Below, piece by piece: positions 24,010-36,914 of a DNA stretch of 64,000 nucleotides. The notes under the pieces are model-generated. The model saw nothing but the letters and a program-made list of their open reading frames with translations, made no database searches and was not told where the DNA came from. Origin of the DNA: Lingula anatina (taxonomy: Eukaryota > Brachiopoda > Lingulata > Lingulida > Lingulidae). The stretch is taken from NCBI RefSeq assembly GCF_001039355.2, contig NW_019776146.1:342612-406611 (forward strand). Direction: 5' to 3'. Made by a program: the position numbers and the translations under genes. How positions within the stretch are numbered: position 1 is the stretch's first letter; the number at the start of each line of letters is the position of its first letter.

Positions 24010-24911
24010 TGGATTCTGATATTTTGAAGACTATTTTTGGTCAGAAACATATCAATATTATTGTAATTATGGGCGAGGACCTAACTTGACAGCATAATTG
24101 GCACCCAGCGCATAGCGTCACACTTATTTCACAACAGAAATACATAGAGTTTTACCCTTGTTTCCAAACTGTTAACTACAACTCTCGCAGATTCTAGCAC
24201 GTTTGCTAGTCTCGTATGACGTCATGCAGTATCGACAGCCTCTTTTAAGGAGGTTCACATGTAAATTCTACTGTATGGAAAGTGCTGCGTAGGACAATCG
24301 ATATTTTATATGAAAGAAAAACTCTTTGGAGATTGGATATCATTCCATATTTGTTCGGTATTTCTTGACCAATCACGTCAGACACATCTGCTCAGAGACA
24401 TGATAATAACAATTATCAAGGCTCTCTTATTTGTTAGTTTGACTGTACAGTTGTACATGATGTATATGTATACCCGTAGTCTGCATCTGACTGTGTTTAT
24501 AATTAAATTAAAATGTCAAACTGAAAAAAAAAGGAATTCCTTTTACGCGTTTTATTATTACAGAGATCGTGTGTTTAACTAATATCTACTATCTTCGACT
24601 ACAATGTATTTTGTATGATTGATTAATTTGATTATGTACATACAACCTCTAGCTAGATTTAGCTTTGTCTGTTTGTCATTTACTGTTCCAAAGAGCACGT
24701 TTTCCGGTACGTGCTTCATTAAATGAGACGAAGTGGGTGTTTCTTAGTATTATATTTGTCAAAGTAGCACGTCAAATCAGACAGGATCTTTTTACAATTA
24801 CGACTGACACACGAATCGCATTCTATTACTAGTGATGTTTTGGAGACACTGAGTTCATTTTATTGTCCTTGATTTTTTGGCTTACGTATCTCTCTCTCGT
24901 TCTCTCTCTCT

Positions 24912-24945
<34 letters not shown>

Positions 24946-26182
24946 TTGTTGAAACTGTTAACATATGTATATTTGATCTAGAAAAAGACTTTCCTTCTTA
25001 TTTTTACATAGTGAAAATGATAACCTTCATAAAATGATTCTAAATATTATTGTACCAATGCCCTGAAATGTTAATCACATAACGTTGGCCCAAACACGGA
25101 ACATAGCTTCAAGTGGGCAGGCAATATTACCTCACCGTGAATACTTATATTTACCAGCAAACTTTGGCCGTGAAGAACATGGTAAGGTACTAATTCTTTT
25201 TAATAATACTTGCAAGAAGTGCTGATCATACTGTAAGCAATATAGGCCCAAATTACTTTAGCACGGGTATGAGTGTGTATTTCTGTCATTTCTTTTCCTC
25301 GATATGGTATGCTACTTTTAAATGCGTACTGAACATTTCATACTATATAATCACAAGGGGACTGCAACGGTTACGTATGGACATATCGACATGATTGTTT
25401 CTTTATATTGAAACAATAGTTCACGCTCAATCCTATGCTTACAAACCGTTTAGGGCCACGTAAGGAGAGATAATAACCGTTTCAATATTGGTTGCTGTGA
25501 TATCGCGCATGTTATTACAAATTCTACGCTCGTTTTCTGGCCGAGTCATAGATACCTTTTATAGCGCCGAGTGGGCGTTGATCATGAATCATCGGATTGT
25601 GCTTGGACGGTATTCCTATTTGTATCCCAATCATCCCAACAGATTTACTGCTCTTTGAAATTTACTCCTGCCCTAAACTGGAGTGGAACCGTAGTCCGTT
25701 CCCCATTACTTAATACAGTTGACATTTGCGCCTTATACCAGCCCCAATACTTCCGACTTACCCTGACCTAAACTTATCATAAGGGCCCCCTGATTCCTTT
25801 CTTAGACCTACCATTTCTGTCACACCGGCTCAATATGCTTGGCTTGTTGGTGCGTATTAAAAAATTGAATCATTGACTAAAAGGCATTAAGAACTGCTTT
25901 TTGATACGGAGTCCATTTTGTTTCCTAGACATACTCCAAGTCGCCTTCTGTTCATTATGGTTCGGATCTTAATGAATATTTCATAACACACCCCAGAGTG
26001 CATCCGTTGGTAATTAAATTATCTGTTTATCAACACTACGATAGATTAAAGAAACGTGACATAATTACACACATGGCCCGTTATCGTTTTTCTGCTCAGT
26101 TTGTCAAGTGCAATGTGAGTTTTATTGAAATGCATCCCAGTTTTAATGTGAGGTCCCCAGGGAAGACTGGTGACTGTTAGAC
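24010..26182. other. Intergenic region, no gene seen
   Basis: Downstream of the NAT8-like frame. It holds a TC/AC microsatellite (24887-24942) and otherwise non-coding sequence. No splice-supported exon recognised. Confidence 0.5.
24887..24942. repeat. Compound (TC)n-(AC)n microsatellite
   Basis: TC-rich run followed by about 15 AC units. Confidence 0.95.
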
Positions 26183-26417
26183 TGGGTTCCCATCCTAGAT
26201 CGATCTGACAGGATCGGTCCATCTCCACGGGGTTTCTCGCTAAATTGCTTTCGGCTTAAGTGGCTTAGACGTCTGGGAAGCCCACTTAAGCTACTAAACG
26301 ATAGTTAATTACCCCCTATCAGCTTCAGTAAGCGTGACAGATATCTAAGCCGCTTAAGTTAATTGCAATTAAGCGAGAATCCCCTTGGAGATAGTTCGGT
26401 CCAAAGTTAGGATGTTA
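26183..26417. mobile_element. Foldback element abutting a MITE
   Basis: The arm at 26211-26270 (GGATCGGTCCATCTCC, GGGGTTTCTCGCTAAATTGC, GGCTTAAGTGGCTTAGA) is the imperfect reverse complement of 26342-26405. The arms probably extend out to 26183 and 26417 (CATCCTA on both). A short spacer separates them. There is no coding capacity. The right end touches the next element at 26418, so one may have inserted beside or into the other. Confidence 0.6.
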
Positions 26418-26592
26418 AGCCCCATTCAGAATAGGGACTTACTAGTCCGAGGGTCAAATATGGCGACCCACTACAAAGCTTGCCGTCTAATCCGCTAAGA
26501 GACACTGAATAGATATCCCGTGGGGAAGTGTTCAAGTGGGTCAGCCATATTAGACCCTCGGACTAGTTAGTCCCCTATTCTGAATGGGGCCT
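26418..26592. mobile_element. Palindromic MITE, copy 1 (TA target duplication)
   Basis: 175 bp with long terminal inverted repeats. The right end, reverse-complemented, begins AGGCCCCATTCAGAATAGGG and continues GACTAACTAGTCCGAGGGTC; the left end is the same with one base lost. It is flanked by TA on both sides. A second copy in opposite orientation lies at 62323-62498. The inner part includes AAGCTTGCCGTC and GAATAGATATCC, shared by both copies. Confidence 0.85.
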
Positions 26593-27841
26593 TAGTCTCT
26601 GGGAATGGCATCTTATACAATGACGTCATTGGTTATAATAACTGCTGTGTGTTATTGCCTAACGTTAAGTGTTTGGCGATATTTTATCACTCGCAGTGGT
26701 TTGGATGTGGGTGTGGGTAGGGGTTTGTTGGGAGGGGGGGGGTTGTATGTAAAGTATTAGGTTGAGCTGTATTTTTTTTCTACCCCAGTCTGTTGAGGAC
26801 ATGGATGTGGTTAAATGCATTACTCAATATCTTTCCATATCTTAAAGGTCGGGGGGGGGGGGGGGGGGAGTATTTACCCCAGTTGTGTATTGCATGAAGG
26901 TTCAACGATATCTTATTCATCAGGGGCCAGAATATTGTCCAAGTTGGTTTGACGTTTGTCAAAATGCATCTGAATAAGGTATACGTATTTGTGGCATAAC
27001 ATGTTCGAAGGTCCTCATTTATGAAATTGTCTGGTTAGGGGAACAGCTGTGTATCCTTGTAATGTGATAGCTAAGGCTTCAATAACACGTAGGTGTATCT
27101 ACGCTGGGTGGTTTTATAATATTAGTTTCTGTTACAGCGTGAATCCCCCAGGTACGTTATTCAGGACGCTCTGCAGAGATGAAAACCATCCTTTGTAAAC
27201 TTGGGCCACTGATGCCACTGTGCGAAAGCGCGCATTCACTTGTGGCGTTTTGTGTAACGATGATTTGCTTATAAAAATCTCATTTGCCTTATTGTGTTCT
27301 AGGAGTTTCTTTGAAATTCGGTAACAAACCCAGAATATTATTATTTTCGAAATTATTGCTACAGGGATGCTTGAACACCAACATGTACTATACCTTAAAT
27401 GTCGCTCTTTTCCATGTAGATGATCGCTGTGGTATAACGCACTAAAGCATTTTAATTTAAGTCTTTTATACCAGGTATATTTTGATAGTGCTCATTTAAT
27501 TGTGCTCATTGAATTATACAAAATCTTCGCCTTCAGTTACGTTGTCTAGGCAAGAGCGACGCCAAGATCCTGACAGAAAATGTCCATTGTGCATGCATTC
27601 GTGGAAAGTTGATATTCAACCCGTATATGTTAGATGAATTGAGCGTGGTCACATGTTAATTCTAAACTACAGTGTAATTTACACGTGTATTTCGATGAAT
27701 GTGTCAAACAAATTAGCTACCAGCGTCATGCCCGAGAAAGACTTTTTATGAGCACGATTGGTTATTTGAATAGGATTACGATATTCACAATTACCAGTTA
27801 CCTAGTTTACCGCCCTTTCTAAATTCCCTTCGAGATTCCAG
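26593..27841. other. Intergenic region with two poly(G) tracts
   Basis: G-runs at 26736-26752 and 26850-26869 and otherwise AT-rich sequence. No gene recognised. Confidence 0.5.
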
Positions 27842-28035
27842 TCACTGGCTATGATAAAGCAAGGAACCTCGGCTCTTTCAATGTTTTGCCAAAAACACGT
27901 TTTGAGACCGCCCCTTTCATTGAATCAAGGTTCCTTATAACCAGTCGCGCTATCGACGAGCTTTCACAGCGGAAGTTCAGACCGAAGACGACGCCACGGG
28001 CTGCAACACCATTGCAAGAGACAGATATTGCAAAG
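27842..28035 (+). other. Possible exon, unrecognised
   Basis: A 194-bp stretch richer in GC than its flanks, preceded by a pyrimidine-rich acceptor-like GAGATTCCAG and followed by a strong donor (GCAAAG|GTATGT). One frame is open across it (about 64 codons, including PKTRFETAP and SRAIDELSQRK). I recognise no domain, and no partner exon was found on either side. It could be an exon of a coding or non-coding transcript, or chance. Confidence 0.25.
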
Positions 28036-28744
28036 GTATGTTTTGAATATCTAGTTGAGTTATTAAGTTTGGATTCCAGAATTACCCGTGATTAATTTAT
28101 TAAACCGATCGTAATGACAGCAGTATTGAACGGCAATCCACATCACACTTACGATGTAATATGTTACACTGTATCTTCAAGTGATGATGCATATCTTGAT
28201 GCAATTCCTTGCTTCAGCACGGCAGTTGCGTGCATAGAATTGCATGATCTCGGCCTTAATACGGTGAAGTAACAACGGTATGAAGAACCCTGCGTGTATC
28301 ACAAGGCGCCAGGGCTGCAGGCTACTAGAACCTTTCTAGACACGATATTGTTGTTTAAAAAAAAAAAAACGTGTGGGCCGACTCAAATTTTTGGAATTTC
28401 TTCTGCTTGCCTGAGCCTGATTTAAAGGTCAGACATGTGAACCATTATGATTTTTTTCTGTTTAGATATTAAAACCAAAATTAGACAGGACAGTGTCTTA
28501 TGTTTGACTCGTTCTCAGCATGGCATTGAATAAAAACTTGAGATTGAGCTGAGATTACTATTAATAAAGGGGTACCTGGCAGTATTGTCCTTCCATATAT
28601 CCAAAAGCAAGAAGTACTTTCATAGAACAATCACGCTGCCAGTATTGTACAAATCAAATACGTTGTGGGCGAAATTTCAATCCTACTCCTATCGACGCGT
28701 TAAGGGGTTTTCTTAGTAATGCAGTTTCAATAAAATATTCTACA
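28036..28744. other. Intergenic region, no gene seen
   Basis: AT-rich sequence between the possible exon and the LINE relic, with a poly(A) run at 28358-28369. Confidence 0.5.
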
Positions 28745-29590
28745 AAGGCAGATATAAAAGCCTAGTCCGTATCTGATGATACTCAGCTGCAACATCAAGA
28801 AGTCTGTAATATCCTTTTCACAAATGGGAACCTGTATCTCAGATCTTGGAGACTGGATGGTTAAGAATAAACTGATGATCAATGATAAGATAACGGAATC
28901 CATGGTCATCATGCACACAGCCTCAAAAAAAAAAAAAAAATAAAAAAATAAAATAAAATAAAATAAATAAAATAAAATAAAAAATAAAAGATAAATAAAT
29001 AAATAGAAAAAAATAAAAAAGCCTTAGCATTTAGATTGATAAAAGTATGGTGAAATGTTTCCTCTAATGCTAAACATCTAGGTGTATATGTGGACATCTC
29101 CCTGTGGACAGACAAACACACATCTCAGACAACACACGCTTCTTAGTCGTGCGTGTTAACAACAAAAACATAACGTTATTGCGAAACCATCTCAGTGGCT
29201 CCTCCATTGATGCTATCACAAATGCTTGTGTCACATCTAGATTGGACTACTGTTATTCTCTTCTCGACGGATGTACATGTATATGCATTCAAACTATCTC
29301 TGCTCGTGTCCTTACCAACATAACTGGTGACAGTTACATCACGCCTGTCCTTAAACAACTTCAGTGGTCACTCATAAGAGCACGGGTTCTCTTTAAACTT
29401 TTACTTTATGCCCGCGCTGCATTTTCCAACTTAGCTCAACCATATTTATATAAAACAGGCTCCCTCTGCTACATGCTTCTCATTCTAACGCCATGTAATG
29501 CCAGTCCATTTATTTAAGGTAGCAGCAACAGACGCACTTCCACTTTCCCTGAGGTTTTTAAAAAGGAGCTGAAGATGTATCATTTTACGG
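28745..29590 (+). pseudogene. Non-LTR retrotransposon (LINE) reverse-transcriptase relic
   Basis: Degraded 3' part of a CR1/L2/jockey-type reverse transcriptase in several frames. SDDTQL (the YADDTQL catalytic region) lies near 28776. CISDLGDWMVKNKLMIND follows at about 28832-28885 and KHLGVYVDISL at 29072-29104. HLSGSSIDAITNACVTSRLDYC lies at 29188-29253 and ITPVLKQLQW at 29338-29367, with a final KKELKMYHF near 29560. Frameshifts and stops separate these blocks, and an A-rich tract of about 100 bp (28924-29021) interrupts the region between the first and second parts. No endonuclease domain or ORF1 was found. The element is inactive. Confidence 0.8.
28924..29021. repeat. A-rich tract interrupting the LINE relic
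   Basis: Runs of A and AAAT/AAAAT units placed inside the reverse-transcriptase homology. It could be the poly(A) tail of a second insertion or microsatellite expansion within the dead element. Confidence 0.8.
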
Positions 29591-32500
29591 AAATTCCGGC
29601 TTTCATTTGTAAGGAAAGAACTTACCGTTAATTTTATATATACCAATGTTTCACTTGTATTTCACATTGTTACAACTACTGAAAATATTTGGATTTAACG
29701 CTCTTAACTTATTATATTTAATGTTTCTACATGCATTAATCTGAAAATTCCTCTTTGTACAATTTGATACAAGGTTCTATTAGGTTAAATGAGACAGTAA
29801 TTTATTTTTCAAAACAATGTAGTGTAGAAAATCGTTGTATGTCTAATTAAAAGATGGTTCTTAAACCGCGGTTAAACTGCTTCGCTTGGTATCTTCGTCA
29901 TTTTTTTTCTTCAAAACGAGAGATATGATGTCTTGAAATTGGAACCAAACTTGCAATTTCTCAAATCAACAAACGTATGTACAGCTAAAAGGACGCATGG
30001 AACGCCCCCCCCCCCCAACCGACGACTCGGCCCTTGGATCATTCGAACCGACATGTGCATGTAAGACAGTTCACATCTTTTAAAGCTTTAATATTCGCAA
30101 CATACATTTTATGAATCCAATAAGAGATCAAAATTATATGAAACTAGAAAGACTCCATGGTGCCTCATCGGGGCAACTGATGAGTCAAAATAAAGTTATT
30201 ACGATACCGAAAGGTCACTTCTAGGCAAGCTAAACTGTTTACTGTAATTCCATCTATAAATTGATAATACGCTAATAAATAATGCCAAATTTGAAGCGGT
30301 CCACGTCCGGCCTAAATTGCATTAAGTATGAGCTGAGTTATGTTGAAAATTGGTATATTAAGGCAATTTTGAAAACCGAACTCTTCCTGGTTGCCTGCAA
30401 TTTGCTCTTTATTTAATTACCCGCACTAAGAACGGCAAATCGCGATAAAGAGGGGATGAAGACAGCAAAGGCGAAACACCATGAAATCAATTGCCTCAAG
30501 TGCTTGAAAAGCACTATAAGGACCGGAGATGCATCAGGCTTTTTAGAAGTTTTTTGCAATGATTTTTCTTTCAATACAAATATTTTGGAGAGGGACTCTG
30601 GTAGACATCAAAGGCCTAAGAAAAGGATATTAGGGAATGGAACGTTGGCGTTATATAAGTTTTCTGCAAATGATGCCATGCTGTTTTGGTACTTCTGGTT
30701 CTCCTCCAAATGTTGTTGGACTGTTAGATGAAAGTGAGGTGGATTTGCAAGGAAGGTAAGGTGTCGTGTGTCAGATGAACTGATGACTCCAGATCTATGA
30801 TTTCGTCTAAATTAACATCATGAGTTGGCAACAACGTTAGCTTTTCGGCAAGTTTAACTTCTAGGTTTAGCATACGTCACGAAGATACTAAACCGTCGCC
30901 CATTTTAATTTCTACCAAACTGTTTTATTTATTTATTTAACTATTTCCTCTTTGGAAGGATGGTTACTGCATCCAAAAAACGTTTAAGAGTGACAGAGAT
31001 TAAGGTAATGACAGTCCCTAGAAGTCCACGTCTGTTGTTTGTTAGACTTCGCGCGTGCGATCTATTTGTTATTATTTTATTGTAATAGGACGTAGATGTC
31101 ACGTGCATCCACACTGAGCCTTAAATTTGATTCTCATTTCACCTTTTTCAAATGACCTGTCTTTTTACCACAGCTGAATATGGTATAAAACAATGTAAAA
31201 AGTACCCTTCAAACTAAATTCATGGAGGTCACTGGACCCGACCTTTAACTGTTCGTTTTTAAAAGAATTTCACGAGTAAGAACTCGAAGACACGGGGACA
31301 AGCGAGTGTGAATACTTTTGATTTTTTTTGCATGAAAATATGAACCTACTCAAACCGTATTGGTTCGAATTTTACCAAAATATATTCCCTGTTCTGTCAA
31401 CGTACTCTCTCTTGACAGTATTGAGCACTGTGGGTCCTTTAATCATTTTGTTTTAATTATTTACTAGAGAGATGCACTTAAGGTATTGTCAACGCTACAC
31501 TGCGCATTGATCAACGTTTTTTGTATTGTGCACAATGGTAAAAGGTTGGTTAAAATTCCTTCACAAATGCTTTTCAATAAAGAATATTCTCAATTTATCT
31601 AAACAAAAGATCAACAGATAATAGTTACTTGATTGCAGTGGTATACAACCAAGAGATAGGCAAATATGACCTTTTTCTCATCTTTGTCTGTCATACGTAC
31701 TGAAAACAATGCGTAGGAGATATGGACGCACGTCATCTGTCAAGAAATATAAAAATATATACAAAACAGTGAAATTTCACATACGGTTTTATAGTATAAT
31801 TGAATCCAAAGTTCATATCACCAGAGGAACAAAATTAACATGGATAAATATAATAGTTTTAATATCTTGAAAAAATTTGTAAAAATCATTTCTGAAAGAA
31901 TAAAGAAGGTTTCCGTTGTATTTGAAATTGTTTTGGTCCTTTTTCGTGATTGACTTTGACATTTCGGCATGACCTTGACCTCAGATGACTTTCAAACTAT
32001 TTTCAAATGAATTACAATGCCATTGAACATTAGAAATGATGTCTCTCACAAGTCTTTAAGTTACCCAGTTTCCATGATATGACCACTTAAACACACTCCC
32101 CTATGCATTGGCGGCGTTTTTGGATTTTGGCACTTTGCCATGGGCGGATTCCGGTGGGAAATTATCTGGGTCATACACTGTATTGGCCCATTAATGGACC
32201 GAACTCAGTTGAGAAACCTTTGTCAACATTTTCCAGCCTCAGTGGGGAAATTTCGTCCATTTGCTGTGCTAAATACTAAATTATAGTGTTATTGAATTAT
32301 CTGTGCGTTCGGACCAGATTCCAAAAAAGGTGGTTGATCTGCTGAAAATGTCTCAGTGCAAACGCACACAGCATAGCAGACTAAACTTCAAATAAAGCAG
32401 TCAACAAGTCGAACAAATTATTATACAGAACATTTGATGCCCGGATGTCATTCAGCAATTAAAGTCGGGACAGCCTAAGATCTGTTTGAAGGTAGCGGGG

Positions 32501-34358
32501 TGTGAACAGACCAAACAATCCGCTGCAGAATACAGAATACAGACCTCTGCGGTTAAGGGGCATCGTGACGGGAGGGGCTCAAGTTATTAAACGTACCAGA
32601 GGTAATAATCGCTGGTGTTATTGTCGGGGCTCTAAGTTAGTGGATTTGGTAAAAGTCCTGAGAGCCCTTGTAAAGTTTGGTTTAGCTAAATGCCATGTCT
32701 AAGCAGAAGTTATGAGTATATGGTACCTACCGCATACGTGCTAAAATTTTTTGCTTAGTAGCCTGTAGACTGTTTTTTATACGCCTTTTAGCAACAAACA
32801 AGTTTACCAGCAACACGATCGGCTTTCGCGGTATAACGGTGCGTTGATACATCCAACTGTATAAAATTCATGTCGATACTGACTAAAGTATCACTCCAAA
32901 AGTTCACTAATCGCCACTAACAGAAATGTAGATCACCATCTCTGCTTTCGATCTCCTTTCATGTACTCTTGTCATATGTGCTTTAATGCCCATAGACCCG
33001 TTTCATAAAAGGTCTCAACTTGAGAGTTTGGTTGTTTTAAATTTCCTTACAAAAACTCTCATCTTATTTGTCCCTAAACAAAACTGCATTAGTATAATAT
33101 TTTTTCTATCGTCCTCGACAGGTTTTCGTTACTTATCGATCTTCAGCATATTGGACTTCTTACTCAATAAAACACTTAAATGTACGTATATTTCATTTTC
33201 AAGCTCAAAGCCTAGGTAAACTCTTACGTGTATCCATTGCAATTCACATTGCTGGAAATTGTAATTACTGGACTGGGAATGTGATCTTTCATGCTTAACG
33301 GATGAAACGTTATTTTTTACTTGTTAACAAAATGTTAAGGGCTTAATCAAAACATTAGCAATAAAATATCCAGCACAAACGGTCCATTTACTGCTATGAA
33401 TTGTACATTGATTGTACAAAGACGTAAAACGACTGCGACACGCTTAGTTCTTGGATTAGGCGACGGAGATAAAAGTTTATGCTGAGAAATAACAATGGGT
33501 AGATCAGTGGCAAAAGACCCTTATAATTGATTGATGAAGCTGTGATAGACAGCGGAATACAGTCACAGTCAGCAGAGACAAATCGAATTCATTGTCTTTA
33601 TTTACGCAATCGACGTTTATCAGAGAGCTAAGGTAGACAAAAGGCGGAGCGACGCGCTCTCTTAGGAATCGAAGCATGGTAAATGGCTCAAAGAAAAATT
33701 ACACAGTCGTGATACTTATTTTCTCCCCAAGGCTTTATTTTGTTTCCGTAATGTGTGAGTACATGATATTTTCATCCCCTGTAAGTCGGGCGTCCGTTTG
33801 AGGTAATGTCACTGTAAGGTAATGGTTTGCTACAATGTTCAGTTGCGTACATGCAGATGTGCGTCTGTCAAAATCAACCGATCTCTGTATCCGATCTTGG
33901 ATAGCTAGAACTATGTAATAAATCTTGCAAAGAGAGAGAGAGAGAGAGAGAGAGAGTGTACATGTATGATCCAGTGCTTGCACGTGATAACCCCATGGCT
34001 TCTGTCCCAATATGATTAGCATATTATTGTGCAATTTGATTAAGATAACTAAGATAACTAAACGTGTCAATGTAACTTTTTATAACACATTTCCGGGATA
34101 ACTCATGACAGCAAAGCGATTAGACAAAGGTGAAACCAATAAAGAGCAAAAAAGTAAGTGTACAGTATTTGTCAAAGAGGAAAATAAAGGTGATATTTCC
34201 CAGGGAAATAACAACAAGAGAATGGAGGGACAACATCAAGTACACATTAATCGGATATTGATTTGACCAAGGTCAATTATTTTTCGTGGACTTTACCCCA
34301 GTGTCCAGGGAGATAGCACGGTAGTTGATTTCCCACATCTAGTTAACTTCTGGAACTT
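29591..34358. other. Intergenic region, no gene seen
   Basis: Nearly 4.8 kb of AT-rich sequence with a poly(C) run (30005-30016) and a GA microsatellite (33930-33956). Reading frames are short and have no recognisable motifs. Confidence 0.5.
33930..33956. repeat. (GA)n microsatellite
   Basis: About 13 uninterrupted GA units. Confidence 0.95.
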
Positions 34359-35044
34359 AACACGTCTTACATATTGATTATTCATTGACTTCAGCTTTTA
34401 TTTCGTTAACATTAGAGGCCCATGGTGCAATGGTTAACCGGTCAGCGGCTACTGTAATGATTCTGATTGCCGTTTTGTGCTTATTTCATACAAATGTGCA
34501 TCATGAGTAGCAAGATTCAAGCAATCACAGTGGCTAAACATTTACCAATTTCAATGTCACGTTATAAAATGTGCACTTACAGATTAGCGAAACACTAGTC
34601 AGTTTTCGGCATGTTTTGCCTCCAGATAGATAATTTTAATTAAAAATTCGGCATTGATACACTGGTACCCCTGCTAGATACCCCTGAAAGTAATAAGTAT
34701 GTTTTTTTGGTATTGCATGTCAAATTTACATTTTTCTTTTATTGATTAATAAAGTGAAATTCAACATTACGAATGGATACGCAGATGTGCTTTAAGATAT
34801 TGTGTGATGTAATTAAACGATGCTAATTACCGTTTTTATAACATAGAAATCAGCATTTATTAGATACAAGGCGGCACTACCACACTAGCGTGCATTATAC
34901 GCATTAGTTAAAGCTGCAGATATCATAATTCACAGAGGCTTTTTATGTTATGAGGTATTTTCATGTAACCAATACAAACATCATACGCAATACACGTAGT
35001 ATTCTCGTCCTTGGAAAAAAAAAACGTTAATTTTTTTTGTGGAG
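34359..35044. repeat. Tandem duplication, unit A
   Basis: Aligns over most of its length with 35045-35640 in the same orientation. Shared blocks are TTGATTATTCATTGACT, GGTGCAATGGTTAACC (unit B: GGTGGAATGGTTAACC), CATCATGAGTAGCAAGATTC, TACATTTTTCTT and GATATTGTGTGATGTAATTAA. The GGTGCAATGGTTAA word resembles a tRNA A box and AGATTCAAGCAATC weakly resembles a B box, but their ~85-nt spacing is too long for a tRNA. Confidence 0.75.
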
Positions 35045-35640
35045 GTTCTCACGTTTATCTATTGATTATTCATTGACTAAGGCTTTTATTTCATTAAACT
35101 TGAGGTCCGTGGTGGAATGGTTAACCAGTTAGCAGCTTCTGTGATTGCCTGTTTGTGATTATCTCACATGCATGCGTACATCATGAGTAGCAAGATTCAA
35201 ACAATCACAGAGAGAAAAAATTTGCCAATTTCAAATGCACGCTAATTGTACTTCCAGGTAATGTGGGCGTGTTTTCTATCTTGGGCTTAATAAGAACCAG
35301 CATTGTTTTAGATATACAGTATGTATGCTTTTAAGTCTTGCGTGATACATTTACATTTTTCTTCTTATTGATTACTTAAGTGAACTTCAACATTACGCAA
35401 TGGATACGCAGGTGTGCTTTAGGATATTGTGTGATGTAATTAAGCAAAGCTAATTACTGTTTTTTTAATATCATAGAGGACACCATTCATTTGATTTAAG
35501 GCGACACTGCCACAAGAGCACGTTGAGTATTAGCTTAAATTGCAAAAATGATAGATTCAAAGACACTTGTTATATTATAAATATTTTTATGAAGCAAATA
35601 ATCGTACTAATATCATGCGTAATGCATCAAGGATGCTGAA
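35045..35640. repeat. Tandem duplication, unit B
   Basis: Second, shorter copy of the 34359-35044 unit, with scattered substitutions and indels, so the duplication is not recent. There is no open frame conserved between the two units. Confidence 0.75.
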
Positions 35641-36914
35641 CTTCCGATTCAAAATTACGTTGAGTTCCATACTTCTGACTTTTGGGATTGGAGTTTAACC
35701 CCCACCCTCCCTACCCGTACGTCAGGTATTCTCGTCTTTTTAATGTATTGACTCCTGTTATTTGGAAGTTTTGATTTATTTAAATAATTTTAATTTTAAT
35801 TTTAATAATTTTAAAAAAGATGGGCAATTAAATCGTATTCTGGACACTAAGGTACAGGTGGTATGAATTATAGCGTTTAACCCATAGCCAACTGTAGAGA
35901 ACAGAAATTGTCACAGTTGTCACCTAAGTGCCAGTCGCGTTAAATGAAGCGAGCCCCGCTCTCATATCTGGTGTGATTGGTAACGCAGTCAACCACGTTG
36001 AATACGGGATGTTTTTTCTAACCTCTTCAGACTGCCTCCTTGGTCCCAACACTCCTCTTTGTATGTCGTGCACTACCGCGTCCTTCCTGTCAAATGAGTT
36101 GCTAGAGTTTTTAAGATGTGTGAATACGACCGAACCACATGTGTCTTCCTAGCTTGGCCGCCATTCGACCTTGCTGTATCCTGCTTTTAAGATATTGTTT
36201 TATTTCACCAACATATGATTCAGTTTTTAAGTACCCTTTCATTTCACACCATACACGACACGGGAGTTCTTACCCTTGGGCGTAAAGTCTATAACATCCA
36301 CCAACCGGTTCCTTTGAGTGTTACACGGCTAGAAATAGGTAGGTAGAAATACCAAACTGTCGAAATGGAAATATCTATCTCTCAGAAAAAAGCCTTCAAC
36401 TTAAGGTATGCAGACATATATCCTCGAGACATCAGTGTTGTTTTGCTTTTCTGACTATGGAAGATAGACAAAAAGTCGAAGTTCATCCCATATGTACCAT
36501 AGTGTCTATGACATTCGGTGATTCACTTTTCCATTCCTTCATTGTTTGAAACTGAAACTGGATTAATCAAAATGTGCAGTTCATGAGGTACATGTAACTT
36601 TTAACCTTGTGCAGTTTCGGTTTTTGAGAAAGTTTTTCCTTGTATTGATGACTGAAATTGGCTGAATGGAACTTAATGTGATATAACTGAACGCAATATG
36701 GAAATCAAATGATATCGAAATTAATATCTTTAGAACGGCAATCGTGACCTTTTTTTCTATGGGTTTATTTGTTGGACACTGACACAGATAGTGAGTAAGC
36801 AGCTGGTCACAGATAACAAGATAAGTAAGAATTTCATCTGATCAGAAACCACTTGCCAGGTGAAGGCCTATGCCAAAAGGCACAACAGCTGTAAAATGTA
36901 GAAGTTCCTGATTC
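35641..36914. other. Intergenic region, no gene seen
   Basis: AT-rich sequence leading into the minisatellite. A short frame at 35928-36152 has no recognisable motif and no splice context that supports it. Confidence 0.5.

Noticed and set aside
30145-30235. Hammerhead-ribozyme-like core: CTGATGAG followed by CGAAA, with an outer stem CTAGAA/TTCTAG
   Set aside because: The pieces are there in order, but stem I next to CTGATGA and the pairing right after GAAA do not form, stem II would be only about two pairs, and no proper cleavage triplet sits at the junction. Probably chance or a decayed hairpin repeat.
34425-34525. Possible tRNA gene (A-box-like GGTGCAATGGTTAA, B-box-like AGATTCAAGCAATC)
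   Set aside because: The two boxes are about 85 nt apart, no acceptor stem or cloverleaf can be drawn, and the sequence is part of a longer duplicated unit.
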